A stretch of 64,000 bases of DNA from Leptospira wolbachii serovar Codice str. CDC (GCF_000332515.2 NZ_AOGZ02000014.1:946001-1010000), one strand, 5' to 3'; positions 20,301-28,544 are shown, numbered from the stretch's first letter. Numbers and translations: made by a program. The notes: a model not told the origin generated them from the letters alone.

Positions 20301-20567
20301 ATATCCAAAATCAGAAAACCCACGAACAGATTTAACTTTCGGTGCCCCAAGTAAAGAGGTAACAATCGGATAGGTTACTTGGTCTTCTATGATATCAGGA
20401 CTACGGTCCCATTTCGAATAGATAATCACCTGAGTATCTGACATATCAGGTAAAGCATCCATTGCGATGTTCTTAACTGAAAAGTAAGATACAAATAAAA
20501 GCAATGCTGTGATAAAAAGGATTAAGTATTTATTTTCTGCTGAAAATTTAATGATTGTGCGTATCAT
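17391..20567 (-). CDS. cusA: Cu(I)/Ag(I) RND efflux pump, inner-membrane subunit CusA
   Basis: A 1,058-residue HME-class RND transporter. Start ATG at 20567 (MIRTIIKFSAENK), preceded by GGTGGA; a GTG 9 nt upstream is the alternative. TM4 carries the proton-relay Asp and Glu (LVDGAIVEVENAY). Three Met residues line up with the Cu/Ag-binding triad of E. coli CusA: Met587 (YMPTTLPG), Met637 (PLSMFEV) and Met686 (RIDMLSTGIRTPIGIKV). Their spacing of 50 and 49 residues equals that of Met573/623/672 in E. coli. This favours Cu(I)/Ag(I) over Co/Zn/Cd. The family exports monovalent metal from periplasm (and possibly cytoplasm) across the outer membrane with CusB and CusC, both encoded just upstream. 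The 5' end overlaps cusB by 20 nt. Confidence 0.93.
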   Translation of the reverse strand: MIRTIIKFSAENKYLILFITALLLFVSYFSVKNIAMDALPDMSDTQVIIYSKWDRSPDIIEDQVTYPIVTSLLGAPKVKSVRGFSDFGYSFVYVIFEDGTDLYWARSRVNEFLSQLQSNLPKDVTLNLGPDATGVGWVFQYVLVDETGKMDLSELRSLQDFKLKYLFTSVPGVSEVASIGGFRKQYQIQIDPLKLQIYGIDMDTVIDRVRESNDEVGARLLEIGGAEFMIRVKGYAKSIEDLERVSIGSDRNGTPIFLYNIAKVITGPNLRRGVGDYNGSGDRVSGIVVMRHGENALRVIEDVKLKMESIQSSLPEGVKIIPVYDRSVLIHKTIQLLKEKLLEEMIVVSIIILIFLWHIPSAIVPILTIPIAVLLSFIPMYLADIGSNLMSLAGIALSIGVLVDGAIVEVENAYKKLEEWESGGRIGDFHAVRLEALLEVGPSVFYSLLIIAVAFLPIFTLVDQEGRLFRPLALSKNLTMAIAAILAITLDPAFRMMFTRMDPIVGFTPSINKILTSVFVGKYLPEEKHPISKRLFGFYEPVVKKVLEYPRRTVLAAFVLVVLTLPVFYKIGTEFLPPLNEGSILYMPTTLPGLSIGEAERILNLMDIKLKEFPEVESVYGKAGRAESSTDPSPLSMFEVIINLKPESEWREGMTKDKLLEEMNLSLDFPGFTNAWTQPIRARIDMLSTGIRTPIGIKVQGESSEEIQKIGIAIEETLKNESGVRSVFAERTSSGYYLDINIKRELAAKYGLTIEGIQKTILSALGGETISTSIEKRERYSIQIRYPREYRDNLERIMKVLIPISNGAHIPLSSIATVEFVTGAAMIRDENGFLTGYVYLDTTETDLLGFVSRMQKIVELNVKIPKGIFLEWSGQYENIIRVRNRMKIVLPITLVLICLLLYWSTGSIVKALIVLTAVPFSLIGAIWLIYFLGYQVSIAVWVGMIALLGLDAETGVFMLMYLDLSYEKHRKDNEVMTIPILKQAIMEGAVQRIRPKMMTVMSGFIGLLPIMWATGSGADLMKRIAAPMVGGLGTSFVMELAVYPAIYLLWKQKTSISK

Positions 20568-21546
20568 GAATTCCACCTAACTTTAGTTTTGCCTCAGAAT
20601 CTAATAGAAAGTTTGCTTTTGATACGATCTCTTCTCCTTCTATCAAACCTTCCAATACCTCAACCCATTCCGTAGAAACAAATCCCGTTTGAATACTTCT
20701 CGGACTAAAATGATTTTCCGATTGTTTCACATAAACAATCTCCCGTTTTCCTGTGGGGAAGACCGCTTCTCTTGGGATTCGAAGGACATTTTTCTTTTCT
20801 ATCTTTGCGGATGATTGCACATACATTTGCGGTTTCAATCGATTGCCTGGATCTGTCACCTCGCACCAAACGGAAAGGGTTCTCGTTGTTTCATCCACTA
20901 AATTTCCAGAAGCAACAACTTTCCCTGGAAACGAAAAATTGGGAATCGAATCTGCTTTTATCTCCATTGCTGTTCCATTGACTATCTGATTGATTTCTCC
21001 CTCATATACTTGTACAAAAATCAAAACTTGATTTTTTGATCTTCCTGTAAGAAGGATATCTTCTGACTTACGATTCAGGTATTGGATCTGTGATTCGCTC
21101 AAACCTAATTTTGTTAATTTCAATCTCGCACTTTTTCGAATGAAGGCTTCCGGACCAACACTACCCGAAAGCGATCGGTATTCGCTGTAAGTGGAATACA
21201 AATCCGAATCATAAGAAACTTTCCCACTAAAGGAAACATTTCTGATAACATCTCCTTTAGCGACTGAACTCGTTTCTATACCGATTAACCTTTGTTTATC
21301 TTCCGAAAGTGAAAACGATTCCGCATTCTCCTTCTGTAGAATACTGCCAGTTTTTTCAGGAGGAATCCATGGCTCTTTTTTCACTAATGTCATTCCACAG
21401 ATAGGGCACTCCCCTTCATGATCCATTTCGATCTGTGGGTGCATGGGGCAAGTGTATATATCTTTCGTTACTGTAGCCTTATCTGCACAAGAAAGTCCCA
21501 AAACAACGAATCCACAAATGATTGCATTTAATATTTTATTTTTCAT
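20548..21546 (-). CDS. cusB: CusB-type periplasmic adaptor with heavy-metal-binding domain
   Basis: A 332-residue membrane-fusion protein. The N-terminus MKNKILNAIICGFVVLGLSC is a lipoprotein signal with Cys20. It is followed by a heavy-metal-binding module (YTCPMHPQIEMDHEGECPIC, then GM), rich in Cys, Met and His, about residues 32-57. The remainder is a HlyD/CusB-type adaptor with barrel-sandwich and beta-barrel strands (VASGNLVDETTRTLSVWCEV). It is shorter than E. coli CusB (407), consistent with a truncated helical hairpin. Cus adaptors pass Cu/Ag to CusA and seal it to the CusC channel. The ATG overlaps the end of the cusC frame by 11 nt and the stop overlaps cusA, so the set is one operon. 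Confidence 0.9.
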   Translation of the reverse strand: MKNKILNAIICGFVVLGLSCADKATVTKDIYTCPMHPQIEMDHEGECPICGMTLVKKEPWIPPEKTGSILQKENAESFSLSEDKQRLIGIETSSVAKGDVIRNVSFSGKVSYDSDLYSTYSEYRSLSGSVGPEAFIRKSARLKLTKLGLSESQIQYLNRKSEDILLTGRSKNQVLIFVQVYEGEINQIVNGTAMEIKADSIPNFSFPGKVVASGNLVDETTRTLSVWCEVTDPGNRLKPQMYVQSSAKIEKKNVLRIPREAVFPTGKREIVYVKQSENHFSPRSIQTGFVSTEWVEVLEGLIEGEEIVSKANFLLDSEAKLKLGGIHDTHNH

Positions 21547-22915
21547 GATTATTCTCCTCTGGTAGTATACTATTTGTGATCTCCAAGACTTTTAAGAGAG
21601 ACAACCAACGATTCAAATTCACTTCATGAAATGTTGCTTTCATTTCAATGGACTCATTTAAAAACTGATAGGTGTCGACCAAACTAATATCGCCTTTTGT
21701 ATAAGCCGAAGCAGAAGTGGTGATACTCCTACTCAGCGTAGGGAGCAAAGATGTTTGAAAATTTTCGACTCTTTGTTTGTTCCCCATCCAAGCCTGAATC
21801 GAAGTTTTCAGTTCTGTTTCCAATAAATAAGTTTGTTTTCTTTTCTCCAACTGCATCCGATTCACTTTGAGTAAGTTGGCTCGATTTAACTCTCCTGATT
21901 TTCCTAGTGACCAAACAGGAATTCGTAATGTAATTCCTGCACTCCACAAATCACCAGAAAACTCAGGGTTGTCCATAACCGATACATTCAGAGGTCCACT
22001 ATCCAATAAAAAAGGTTTTCGCCTCCTTTGCATGTAACTGATAAAGACTTCTGTTTCAGGGTAATGTAATATTTCTTCTTTCTTTGCTTCGGCTACGGCT
22101 TTTTCAGTATTAACTTCCGCATACTTCAAGTAAGGTGAATTACCAATCAATTCATCAGAGTAACTTTTTATAAGGTCACCCTCTTTTACTTTTAAATAAC
22201 TTAAAATTTCTTCTTCTGAAATCAAAAAAGAAGAATTATCTAAAGAGAAGTAGGATGTTTTTGCATTTAACTCCGATAGCTGAGTATTCCGAGTAAACAG
22301 ACGATCCTTTATCTTTTCTTTAAGGTTTAAAGCTCGCAGTGTTCCCGTGATATTACTTTTACCCGCAGAATACTGACTCGACTCTAACTTACCGCCAGAA
22401 GTGATACTTTTTTCTAATGACTCAAGATCTCTGATCTCTCTGGACAAAGCAGATTTAATGAGGATAGTTTCAAAGTAATTGCGAATGAATTGGTTTTTGA
22501 TTCACTCAGCATTCCACCTGTCTAATTCTGAATCTTTTTGGACTATTTGTTTTTCTAAATCGAGTTTGCCAGGGAAGGGAATCTCTTGCGAGATCGAATA
22601 TTCATTCCCTGTCATTCCAGGTGTATCAGGCCGACTACGTTCACGGGTCACATCGCCACGATAGGGATAGGACCGATAGGCAAATCCGAATTTAGGATCT
22701 GGATAAACATCGGCATGTTCCGACCGATGGTGTTTCTCTTTTGATTCCAAATATTTCACAAGTAACTCGGGATGAGAACCGAGTAACATTTGTATTTTTG
22801 ATTCCATCGATTCCGATTTTTCAATCGCAAACAAAATTTGCGGCAAAACAAAAATACAGACAGCCGCTATATTATTATATAATTTATTTCTAAAGTAATT
22901 TTTTCCTAAAAACAT
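21536..22915 (-). pseudogene. cusC: CusC/TolC-type outer-membrane channel interrupted by one in-frame TGA
   Basis: The frame from ATG 22915 (strong AGGAG five nt upstream) to the stop at 21536 is 460 codons, normal for a TolC-family efflux protein, but codon 138 is TGA (22504-22502). Both halves lie in the same frame: residues 1-137 carry a signal peptide and SISQEIPFPGKLDLEKQIV, a typical start of TolC helices; the rest carries NPEFSGDLWSAGITLRIPVWS and a second helical repeat. There is no frameshift. The next start-like codon in frame downstream is TTG at 22447, with no convincing ribosome site. CGA to TGA or TGG to TGA would explain it with one change. It is either a recent nonsense mutation, a sequence error, a readthrough case, or two separately made pieces (least likely). 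Confidence 0.8.
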
Positions 22916-22951
22916 AAATACTCCTATTCGTAAGTTGAAACGAAGAGGAGT

Positions 22952-23353
22952 TTATATGAGTAGGCGTACGGAATCTGAAAAAAAATCGTTTGTATCGGTT
23001 ACAAAAGAAAGATTACGACAGGTAACAAAGTCAATAATGGCATGAAGAGGAAGGTAAGATAAGTAAAACAACAAATCACTTTTTAATGGTGCCACACCCA
23101 CGGAGTTTGAAAGATTATAGGAATCATTTCCCAATCCAATTTCGGAACAACGGCAATCCGTTTCTTCCTTAGTTTCACTGGTATGGCAAGGAAAAGATTC
23201 TAACTCATCCGAACTCAAATTCTGGTCACCGGAAAAAGATTTGGGACAGGAAATCAATCCCGCAGTACAAACAGTGGCAACCAGCAAAGAACAAATAACA
23301 GCCAAAGTAAAAAAACGGGCGGCCCTTTGATTAGTTCTGATACTATTACCCAT
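22952..23353 (-). CDS. Small exported Cys-rich protein heading the cus operon
   Basis: A 133-residue protein. Residues about 14-36 are a hydrophobic signal or membrane segment (FFTLAVICSLLVATVC). After it come spaced Cys residues (LISCPKSF, FPCHTSET, TDCRCSEIG), then a second hydrophobic stretch (LLFYLSYLPLHAIIDF). The stop is 36 nt before the cusC start. I do not recognise the family. Position and Cys/His content suggest a periplasmic or membrane metal-binding or metal-sensing accessory to the pump, but this is inference. It is the first gene after the 5S rRNA terminators, so the operon promoter should lie in 23354-23469. Confidence 0.65.
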   Translation of the reverse strand: MGNSIRTNQRAARFFTLAVICSLLVATVCTAGLISCPKSFSGDQNLSSDELESFPCHTSETKEETDCRCSEIGLGNDSYNLSNSVGVAPLKSDLLFYLSYLPLHAIIDFVTCRNLSFVTDTNDFFSDSVRLLI

Positions 23354-23471
23354 ACCACTTCTTAGACGAAAAAAAGAGCAAACGTTTTGGTTAAAAGCGG
23401 AATATTGAGAGTTTGACTAAAGGATTAAATTTTATATCAACCTTAACCCAGCAAAACAACGCGTTACAAAT

Positions 23472-23496
23472 AAAAAAAGCCAACCTTTCGATTAGC
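23472..23496 (-). terminator. Second terminator of the 5S repeat, copy A
   Basis: On the minus strand GCTAATC, a GAAA tetraloop and GGTTGGC form a 7-bp stem (two G-T pairs) followed by seven T. It ends the repeat and shields the cus operon from 5S transcription. Confidence 0.7.
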
Positions 23497-23631
23497 TTTC
23501 CATTTCATAAATTCAAACCGGCAAAGCTGCGCAGTGACCCATAGGGAACGAGCAGGCGACATTCGCGGAGCAAACTTTGTTTGCCTAGCGAATAGTCGCG
23601 GACGGCAGCCGGCTCACACAAACCGTCCAGA

Positions 23632-23665
23632 AATAAAAAAAGCGTGAACCTAAGTCCACGCTTTC
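23632..23665 (-). terminator. First terminator of the 5S gene, copy A
   Basis: On the minus strand AAAGCGTG and CACGCTTT form a strong stem (extended by GAC/GTT-type pairs) followed by a seven-T run. It lies about 18 nt past the 3' end of the 5S gene. Confidence 0.85.
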
Positions 23666-23682
23666 GTATGAGTTATTAGTGC

Positions 23683-23803
23683 TAACCCGGCAATGTCCTA
23701 CTCTCCCATTGAGCGAACCCAATAGTACCATCGGCGATGAGAAGCTTGACTTCCGTGTTCGGAATGGGAACGGGTATGGCCTTCTCTCCATAATCACCAG
23801 GAG
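23683..23803 (-). rRNA. rrf: 5S ribosomal RNA, copy A
   Basis: The minus strand reads CTCCTGGTGATTATGGAGAG at the 5' end, contains the invariant loop segment CCCATTCCGAACACGGAAGT, and ends GGACATTGCCGGGTTA. The 5' CCTGG pairs with 3' CCGGG to close helix I. The length is about 120 nt. No 16S or 23S gene is nearby, as is typical of Leptospira, where rRNA genes are dispersed. A weak promoter may lie just upstream: TTGCAA stands 28 nt before the GGTAATT that begins the conserved block. Copy B has TTGACT at the same distance. The exact ends are estimated. Confidence 0.95.
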
Positions 23804-23857
23804 TAATTACCATTACTTCCAAGTGCATCGGATTTGCAAGTACTTTTAGTAGAAAAG

Positions 23858-24805
23858 TTACAAATTTAAATCGTAAGTAACTCCGAATTTGACACCCGAC
23901 AATGAGATATCGTGTGCAGCGGTAGCGGAAACAAACTCCATCAAAGTTCCAACTCTATCTAAGTTGTCTCCAGCAAAACTGAGAGCAACAGGACTCTTCG
24001 ATTTTGCAGTCATATTTTCTCTTTCAAAACTCACAAAAAGTCGAAGTTTAGGCAGCACAACAATACTTCCACCAACACTTATTTTTTCAGAATAGAAGGT
24101 GTAACCACCGTTAGCATAATTAAATCCTAAACCATTGTTATAAACTCTGAACTGTTCTGAGTTGTAAGTTCCTGAAGAATTCAAGAGGAAAGGTCCAAAG
24201 AGCAAGAAGTCTGCAAATAGTGTTGCTCGATCGTTCAGATCAAATTCAAAACCAACACCAACGAGCCCAGACGTACCAGAAGTAGTTTTTGTATCTTGCC
24301 CTAGGTAAGATGGGCCACCAATGCCGAGATAATTTCCTTCGAAGGACTGGCTCATACTCCTAATCACATATTTGGGAAGGATTCTAAAGTTGGAACTAGG
24401 CGAAAGAGTAAATCCTAAATTGATATCGGAATAGAGTAATCGATAATCGCCCTCTTTGATACCAAGGCCCGAAGCATAATAGGAATTCCATTCATAACCG
24501 CGAGTGAATCGATTTAAATGTAAACCTAAAAATACATTACTCAAGATTCCTGCGTTCAAAGAGTGGAAGTAATCAAACCCCAGATCATTGATGAGTGTCA
24601 TTCCTCGATTGTTTTGCCAATCTTGATTGTATTCCAATCCAACAATATCGCCGTAAAAGTTTCTTTTTTCCAAGTCAGTGCGAAGGCTACCAGCGAACAA
24701 GGCACCCTTCAAGCGTAATGCGTTTCCTTCCACTTTACCTTGAGCATACACTGAGCTAGTAAACAGGGAGATGACGATCAGAAAAAAAACGAGACTACGT
24801 TTCAT
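23858..24805 (-). CDS. Predicted outer-membrane beta-barrel protein
   Basis: A 315-residue protein. Start chosen at ATG 24805 because a signal peptide begins there (MKRSLVFFLIVISLFTSSVYAQ) and AGAGG precedes it; a longer frame to 24904 has no such support. After the signal the sequence alternates polar and hydrophobic residues with many Tyr, Gly and Asn, and it ends YDLNL, all typical of a porin-like barrel. No motif identifies a substrate. It stands alone between the 5S copy A and the ferredoxin-reductase gene; it could be a porin or an adhesin-like surface protein. Confidence 0.75.
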   Translation of the reverse strand: MKRSLVFFLIVISLFTSSVYAQGKVEGNALRLKGALFAGSLRTDLEKRNFYGDIVGLEYNQDWQNNRGMTLINDLGFDYFHSLNAGILSNVFLGLHLNRFTRGYEWNSYYASGLGIKEGDYRLLYSDINLGFTLSPSSNFRILPKYVIRSMSQSFEGNYLGIGGPSYLGQDTKTTSGTSGLVGVGFEFDLNDRATLFADFLLFGPFLLNSSGTYNSEQFRVYNNGLGFNYANGGYTFYSEKISVGGSIVVLPKLRLFVSFERENMTAKSKSPVALSFAGDNLDRVGTLMEFVSATAAHDISLSGVKFGVTYDLNL

Positions 24806-24955
24806 TATTTGAATTACCTCTACCATCCAATAACAAATGAAATAAGGTTGGCTCAAGGAAAATTTAAAAACTATTTGTTCTTTTTTAAGGTAAGGTATGT
24901 CCAAATCCCTGAAAGGAACGTAAAGAGGGAAAATCTATAGAATATATGCCAATAC

Positions 24956-26137
24956 TTATAACTGAATTTCTACATCTGTTACTGGAAACGCAACACAGGA
25001 ATGGATCCAACCAAACTTACGATCTGACTTGCGAATTTTGGCTTCCGGTGGACTAAATACTTCTCCTGATTTTAGTTTCACACGACAAAGGCTACACTCC
25101 CCCGAACGACAGGCATTCTCTGTAAAAAATCCATTCCGTTCTAAACTATTCAAAAGAGGTTCACCCACCTTGGCTTGAAAAGAAATGTTTCCTACTTTGA
25201 TGTTCACGATATCCTCAGGACGAACTGTTTTGGGCCAATCGGACATACTTTCAGGCATTTTCGGTGGCCCATTACTTTCGATTAAAATACGACCTGGTTT
25301 AACACCAAGTTCGGAAAGTAGTGCCGCAGAATTTTCATTGAAGGGAGTGGGCCCACAAACATAATACATCTTAGAGGTAGCATCTGGAAGTAACTCTTGT
25401 AATACGGTTAGAGTGAGCCTTCCACGGTATCCTATGAAATTGGGACTGGACTCACGGGATAAAAACTCAGTCAAAAGAAAATTCTTATGAACCTCTGCAA
25501 GTTTACGGAGTTCTTCAATAAAAATAACATCCTCTTCAAAACTGTTCGAATAAATGATATGAAATCGAAATGGTTCGGATGATGCCAAAATGGATTTTAA
25601 CATACTGATAGCGGGAGCAATACCAGAACCACCAGCAATAAAAACTAAATCATTACCATGGAATAATGGATTATGGTGAAAGGAACCCATGGGTCCAGAA
25701 CTTTCGAACTCTTGGCCAATGTTTACATCATCGAGTAAATAAGGGCTCACAAACCCACCTTCAGCTCGTTTGATGGTCAACTCATAAGAGCTAAGATCTT
25801 TCGGTGAAGAGGAAATAGAATAAGGTCTCGCTGTGGAAACTCCAGAAAGGGACACAAACAAATTAATATACTGGCCTGCCTGAAACGGAGGCAAACTCCT
25901 CCCATCTACCGAAACCATCTCCAAAGTTTTTGTGGATGGGGTATCTACTCGAATGTTTTTTACTCGAAGACGAAGCCTTTTGGGATGGAGACTATCAATG
26001 GTTCGGCGGACATTCCCTTTCTGTTCCTGAAAGTTAGAACCCTTACTTTCCATCTCTTCTTTTTTTGTGACTGCTTCTCGAAATCCTACAACGGAATTGA
26101 AAACGTTTGATTCTACTTCTAAATTATTACCGGACAT
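24956..26137 (-). CDS. Ferredoxin-type flavin reductase with C-terminal 2Fe-2S domain
   Basis: A 393-residue protein. Start ATG 26137 (MSGNNLEVESN) with AAGGA upstream; a GTG at 26185 is the longer option. After about 60 residues of unassigned N-terminus comes an FAD-binding domain of the ferredoxin-NADP reductase type (RPYSISSSP), then an NAD(P)-binding domain (FIAGGSGIAPAISM and YYVCGPTPF), then a plant-type 2Fe-2S domain with CRSGECSLC and a distal SC. Family members pass electrons from NAD(P)H through flavin and Fe-S to an oxygenase or other acceptor. It lies 61 nt after the CrtI-like oxidoreductase gene, which may be its partner. No oxygenase is adjacent. Confidence 0.88.
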   Translation of the reverse strand: MSGNNLEVESNVFNSVVGFREAVTKKEEMESKGSNFQEQKGNVRRTIDSLHPKRLRLRVKNIRVDTPSTKTLEMVSVDGRSLPPFQAGQYINLFVSLSGVSTARPYSISSSPKDLSSYELTIKRAEGGFVSPYLLDDVNIGQEFESSGPMGSFHHNPLFHGNDLVFIAGGSGIAPAISMLKSILASSEPFRFHIIYSNSFEEDVIFIEELRKLAEVHKNFLLTEFLSRESSPNFIGYRGRLTLTVLQELLPDATSKMYYVCGPTPFNENSAALLSELGVKPGRILIESNGPPKMPESMSDWPKTVRPEDIVNIKVGNISFQAKVGEPLLNSLERNGFFTENACRSGECSLCRVKLKSGEVFSPPEAKIRKSDRKFGWIHSCVAFPVTDVEIQL

Positions 26138-26198
26138 GTTTTTATTTTCCTTCCCTTGGGGGTGATCATTATTTGAGTAAAACACTTTGTTTGTTATT

Positions 26199-27728
26199 TT
26201 AATTAGAGCGACTTACTGATTTGCGCTGGGTTTTGAATCGTTTGAGAATCTTTCGTGCTGTATTATAACCATTCAAATAAGTAGGTTGGAATCCGCCCAT
26301 ACTTGTCCAACTACTTGCTGAGTAAAGGCAATCTATCGCATCAAGAGATTCACGCATAAGGGATCCATCTTGTAACGTCTGTTTGAATCCATAAATGGCA
26401 CCTCCAGGAGTATTCAAATAGCGCATCATTGTCATAGGTGTTGCCACTTCTGCTTTTTCGATATGTTCTCTAATCTTCGGATAAGCTTTTTCCACAAGTG
26501 CAATAAGTTTGTCACCAAACTCATACTTGGTGGAAATGTAACCTTCCGGGGGAATCTCCTTCCAAGCTTCTCCATATTGTAAGGCAACAAGAGTGACAAC
26601 TGCTTTCCCTTTTGGTGCAAGTTCCTCATCAATGAAGTTATAACAAGTGACCATTCCCCAATCTGGTGCATCCAGAGTATACATTCGATCTTCTGTGACT
26701 TCTGCATTGGAAGTGGTCATGACAAAGGTGGATGCTGTTGTAAACCCAAGTTCTTCGGGAGAACAATCTAATCCAAGATAAAGACAAACAGCAGATACAC
26801 CCATCCTCCTAGATTTAAAATCCTGGAGAACCGATGGTGGTGGGGTATCCAAATCAAGCATTTCATGATAAGTAATGAGAGGACTTGCGTTAGAGACAAC
26901 AGCATCACAAGTGACTGTTTCTCCAGTTTCCAGAAGAACCGCACGTACTGCACCATTCTCAGTTAAGATTTTTTCGGCTGCGCAGTGGAAACGCACCTCT
27001 CCCCCGGCTTCCTCAAAGGAAGAAAGAAGAGCGCTCGATAACATTTGAGACCCACCTTTAATATGCCAAGGTTTATATACACAGTAAAAATATAACATCC
27101 CGATAAATTCAGCAAAAACCAGATCAGTCGTCGGGATTCCCACATAACTCCAGTATGGTGTTATGACATTCATTAAGTCATCATTAGAAAAAAACTCATT
27201 CAAGACATCACTTGTAGAACGAAGACCATAAGCTGTAAAATTCGGACATTTGGTTCGGAGTTTTTCTTCATCGTTGGATAGCCGGATTCGGGGTAAAATA
27301 AAATAATACTCATTGACCACAGCTTCACTCAATGTGAAAAACCGATTTATCGAATCAGCTTCCTCAGGAAAAAGTTTTTTTAGATGCTCTTGTAATTCCA
27401 CCCAGTCTGCAGGTAAGGTAACATCTAACCTACCTGGCATAATGATACGATATAGTTCTTCTTCTTGTACGAGCTCTATCTTATTTAAGACACCAAGTTC
27501 TTCAAAAACTCGGCGCATGATAAACGGACTGGATTCTGTGCCTACACCACTGAGTTGGTGGAGAGCGACTTCAAATTCAAAATCGCCGCGCACAAAGGAA
27601 GTAGCACACCCCCCAGGAACATTATGCCTTTCCAATAACAAAGTTTTTGAACCTTCGCGTTGTAGCCGAGTGGCCGCCATCAAACCAGCGTTACCAGCAC
27701 CAATGACCACCGTGTCATAATGAGACAT
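26199..27728 (-). CDS. FAD-dependent CrtI/retinol-saturase-like oxidoreductase
   Basis: A 509-residue protein. The N-terminus YDTVVIGAGNAGLMAATRL is the dinucleotide-binding fold, followed by LLERHNVPGGCATSF, the FAD motif of phytoene desaturases, carotenoid isomerases and retinol saturases. The C-terminal part has the second FAD-contact motif near SASSWTSMGGFQPTYLNGYN. The length fits (about 490-550). No carotenoid synthesis genes (crtB, crtE) are nearby, so carotenoid chemistry is not supported; the substrate is probably another polyunsaturated or hydrophobic molecule. It begins a probable two-gene operon, and its promoter region holds a strong palindrome shared with the divergent TetR gene. 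Confidence 0.85.
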   Translation of the reverse strand: MSHYDTVVIGAGNAGLMAATRLQREGSKTLLLERHNVPGGCATSFVRGDFEFEVALHQLSGVGTESSPFIMRRVFEELGVLNKIELVQEEELYRIIMPGRLDVTLPADWVELQEHLKKLFPEEADSINRFFTLSEAVVNEYYFILPRIRLSNDEEKLRTKCPNFTAYGLRSTSDVLNEFFSNDDLMNVITPYWSYVGIPTTDLVFAEFIGMLYFYCVYKPWHIKGGSQMLSSALLSSFEEAGGEVRFHCAAEKILTENGAVRAVLLETGETVTCDAVVSNASPLITYHEMLDLDTPPPSVLQDFKSRRMGVSAVCLYLGLDCSPEELGFTTASTFVMTTSNAEVTEDRMYTLDAPDWGMVTCYNFIDEELAPKGKAVVTLVALQYGEAWKEIPPEGYISTKYEFGDKLIALVEKAYPKIREHIEKAEVATPMTMMRYLNTPGGAIYGFKQTLQDGSLMRESLDAIDCLYSASSWTSMGGFQPTYLNGYNTARKILKRFKTQRKSVSRSN

Positions 27729-27764
27729 TCTGTTCTCCCAAAAGGAATTCCTTTGTTACCAAGC

Positions 27765-27787
27765 CAATCTTTACACTGTAAAGATTG
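27765..27787. promoter_or_regulatory. Palindromic operator between CrtI-like operon and TetR gene
   Basis: The arm CAATCTTTACA (27765-27775) and its exact reverse complement (27777-27787) flank a single C, an 11-bp perfect inverted repeat. It lies in the divergent intergenic region, 37 nt from the minus-strand gene start and 128 nt from the TetR start. TetR-family proteins commonly bind such sites next to their own gene. Confidence 0.75.
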
Positions 27788-27914
27788 CAATCACTTTTTC
27801 TACCGCTTTCTCTAAAAATAGGGCTTCTGTCATGTTGGTGGATTTAGGCCGGATCTTTTGGAATCTCTTTCGAAAAGGCTTTACCGGTTTGCTAAGCAGG
27901 TCTTATAGGTTGTA

Positions 27915-28544
27915 ATGGCCGAGAAGAAACAGAGTCAGGAGAAAGAATCCAGTTCCTACCATCATGGGGACCTTCGTCCCGCACTCATAACCGCAGCACG
28001 CACCCTCTTACAAAACCAAGGAACAGAAGCACTTTCCCTTCGTTCCATTGCCTCTGCCATCGGTGTGACCCACATGGCACCTTATGCTCATTTCAAAGGA
28101 AAACAGGAATTACTCCAGGCAGTGGCGGCTTCCGGTTATGATGAGTTGGCAGACAACATGCTTGTCGCACAGAAGGAAAATCCGAAAACCCGTGGGCGTT
28201 CCCTCGCCTATCACTATGGTGTGGAATACATTCGTTTTGCGATGAAACATCCAAACCTTTACCGCTTGATGTTAAACCAAATCGATCTAGGTATAAAATC
28301 TGGTCCGGAAACAGCTAACAAAGAAATATGGATGAGTTCTCAACGTCCCTTTCGTTTGCTCTTTGCTGCCTTTGCCAGTGAACGAGTGAGTAAAGAGTTG
28401 GCTCATGCCAAAGCCCTTGGTGCTTGGGCAATTGTTCATGGAATTGCCTCTCTTGCCATTGACGGCCATTTGGTTCTTCCCGAAGGAATGGATGTGTATC
28501 AATTATTCAAAGTTACTGTGAGTTCCTCGGTGGATCTGGGGTGA
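27915..28544 (+). CDS. TetR/AcrR-family regulator with WHG-type C-terminus
   Basis: A 209-residue protein. Residues 12-60 form the helix-turn-helix (SYHHGDLRPALITAARTLL, then LSLRSIASAIGVTHMAPYAHF), the pattern of TetR proteins carrying the WHG C-terminal ligand domain. The C-terminal half is helical and variable, as expected. It is divergent from the flavin redox operon and followed by a VOC-protein gene. The likely target is the palindrome at 27765-27787, so it probably represses the redox operon and itself until an effector binds. The effector is unknown. Confidence 0.9.
   Translation: MAEKKQSQEKESSSYHHGDLRPALITAARTLLQNQGTEALSLRSIASAIGVTHMAPYAHFKGKQELLQAVAASGYDELADNMLVAQKENPKTRGRSLAYHYGVEYIRFAMKHPNLYRLMLNQIDLGIKSGPETANKEIWMSSQRPFRLLFAAFASERVSKELAHAKALGAWAIVHGIASLAIDGHLVLPEGMDVYQLFKVTVSSSVDLG

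Larger units (their letters stand above)
23470..23813. repeat. 5S rRNA repeat, copy A (direct repeat of 31084-31428)
   Basis: A 344-bp block is nearly identical to 31084-31428 in the same orientation. Only three differences are seen: one A indel in the tail near 23510, one A/G substitution near 23542 and one T/A at 23577. It contains the complete 5S gene plus about 210 bp downstream. The boundaries are sharp: sequences diverge right before TAATTACC on the 5' side of the gene and right after the second terminator. Confidence 0.95.

Noticed and set aside
21536..22447. A separate 303-residue gene starting with TTG at 22447
   Set aside because: It is in frame with the upstream 137-codon part and together they make one TolC-type protein; the TTG has no convincing ribosome site.
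23585..23797. 70-residue open frame on the minus strand within each 5S repeat (also 31200-31412)
   Set aside because: It lies inside the 5S rRNA gene and its tail; the sequence is RNA, not protein.
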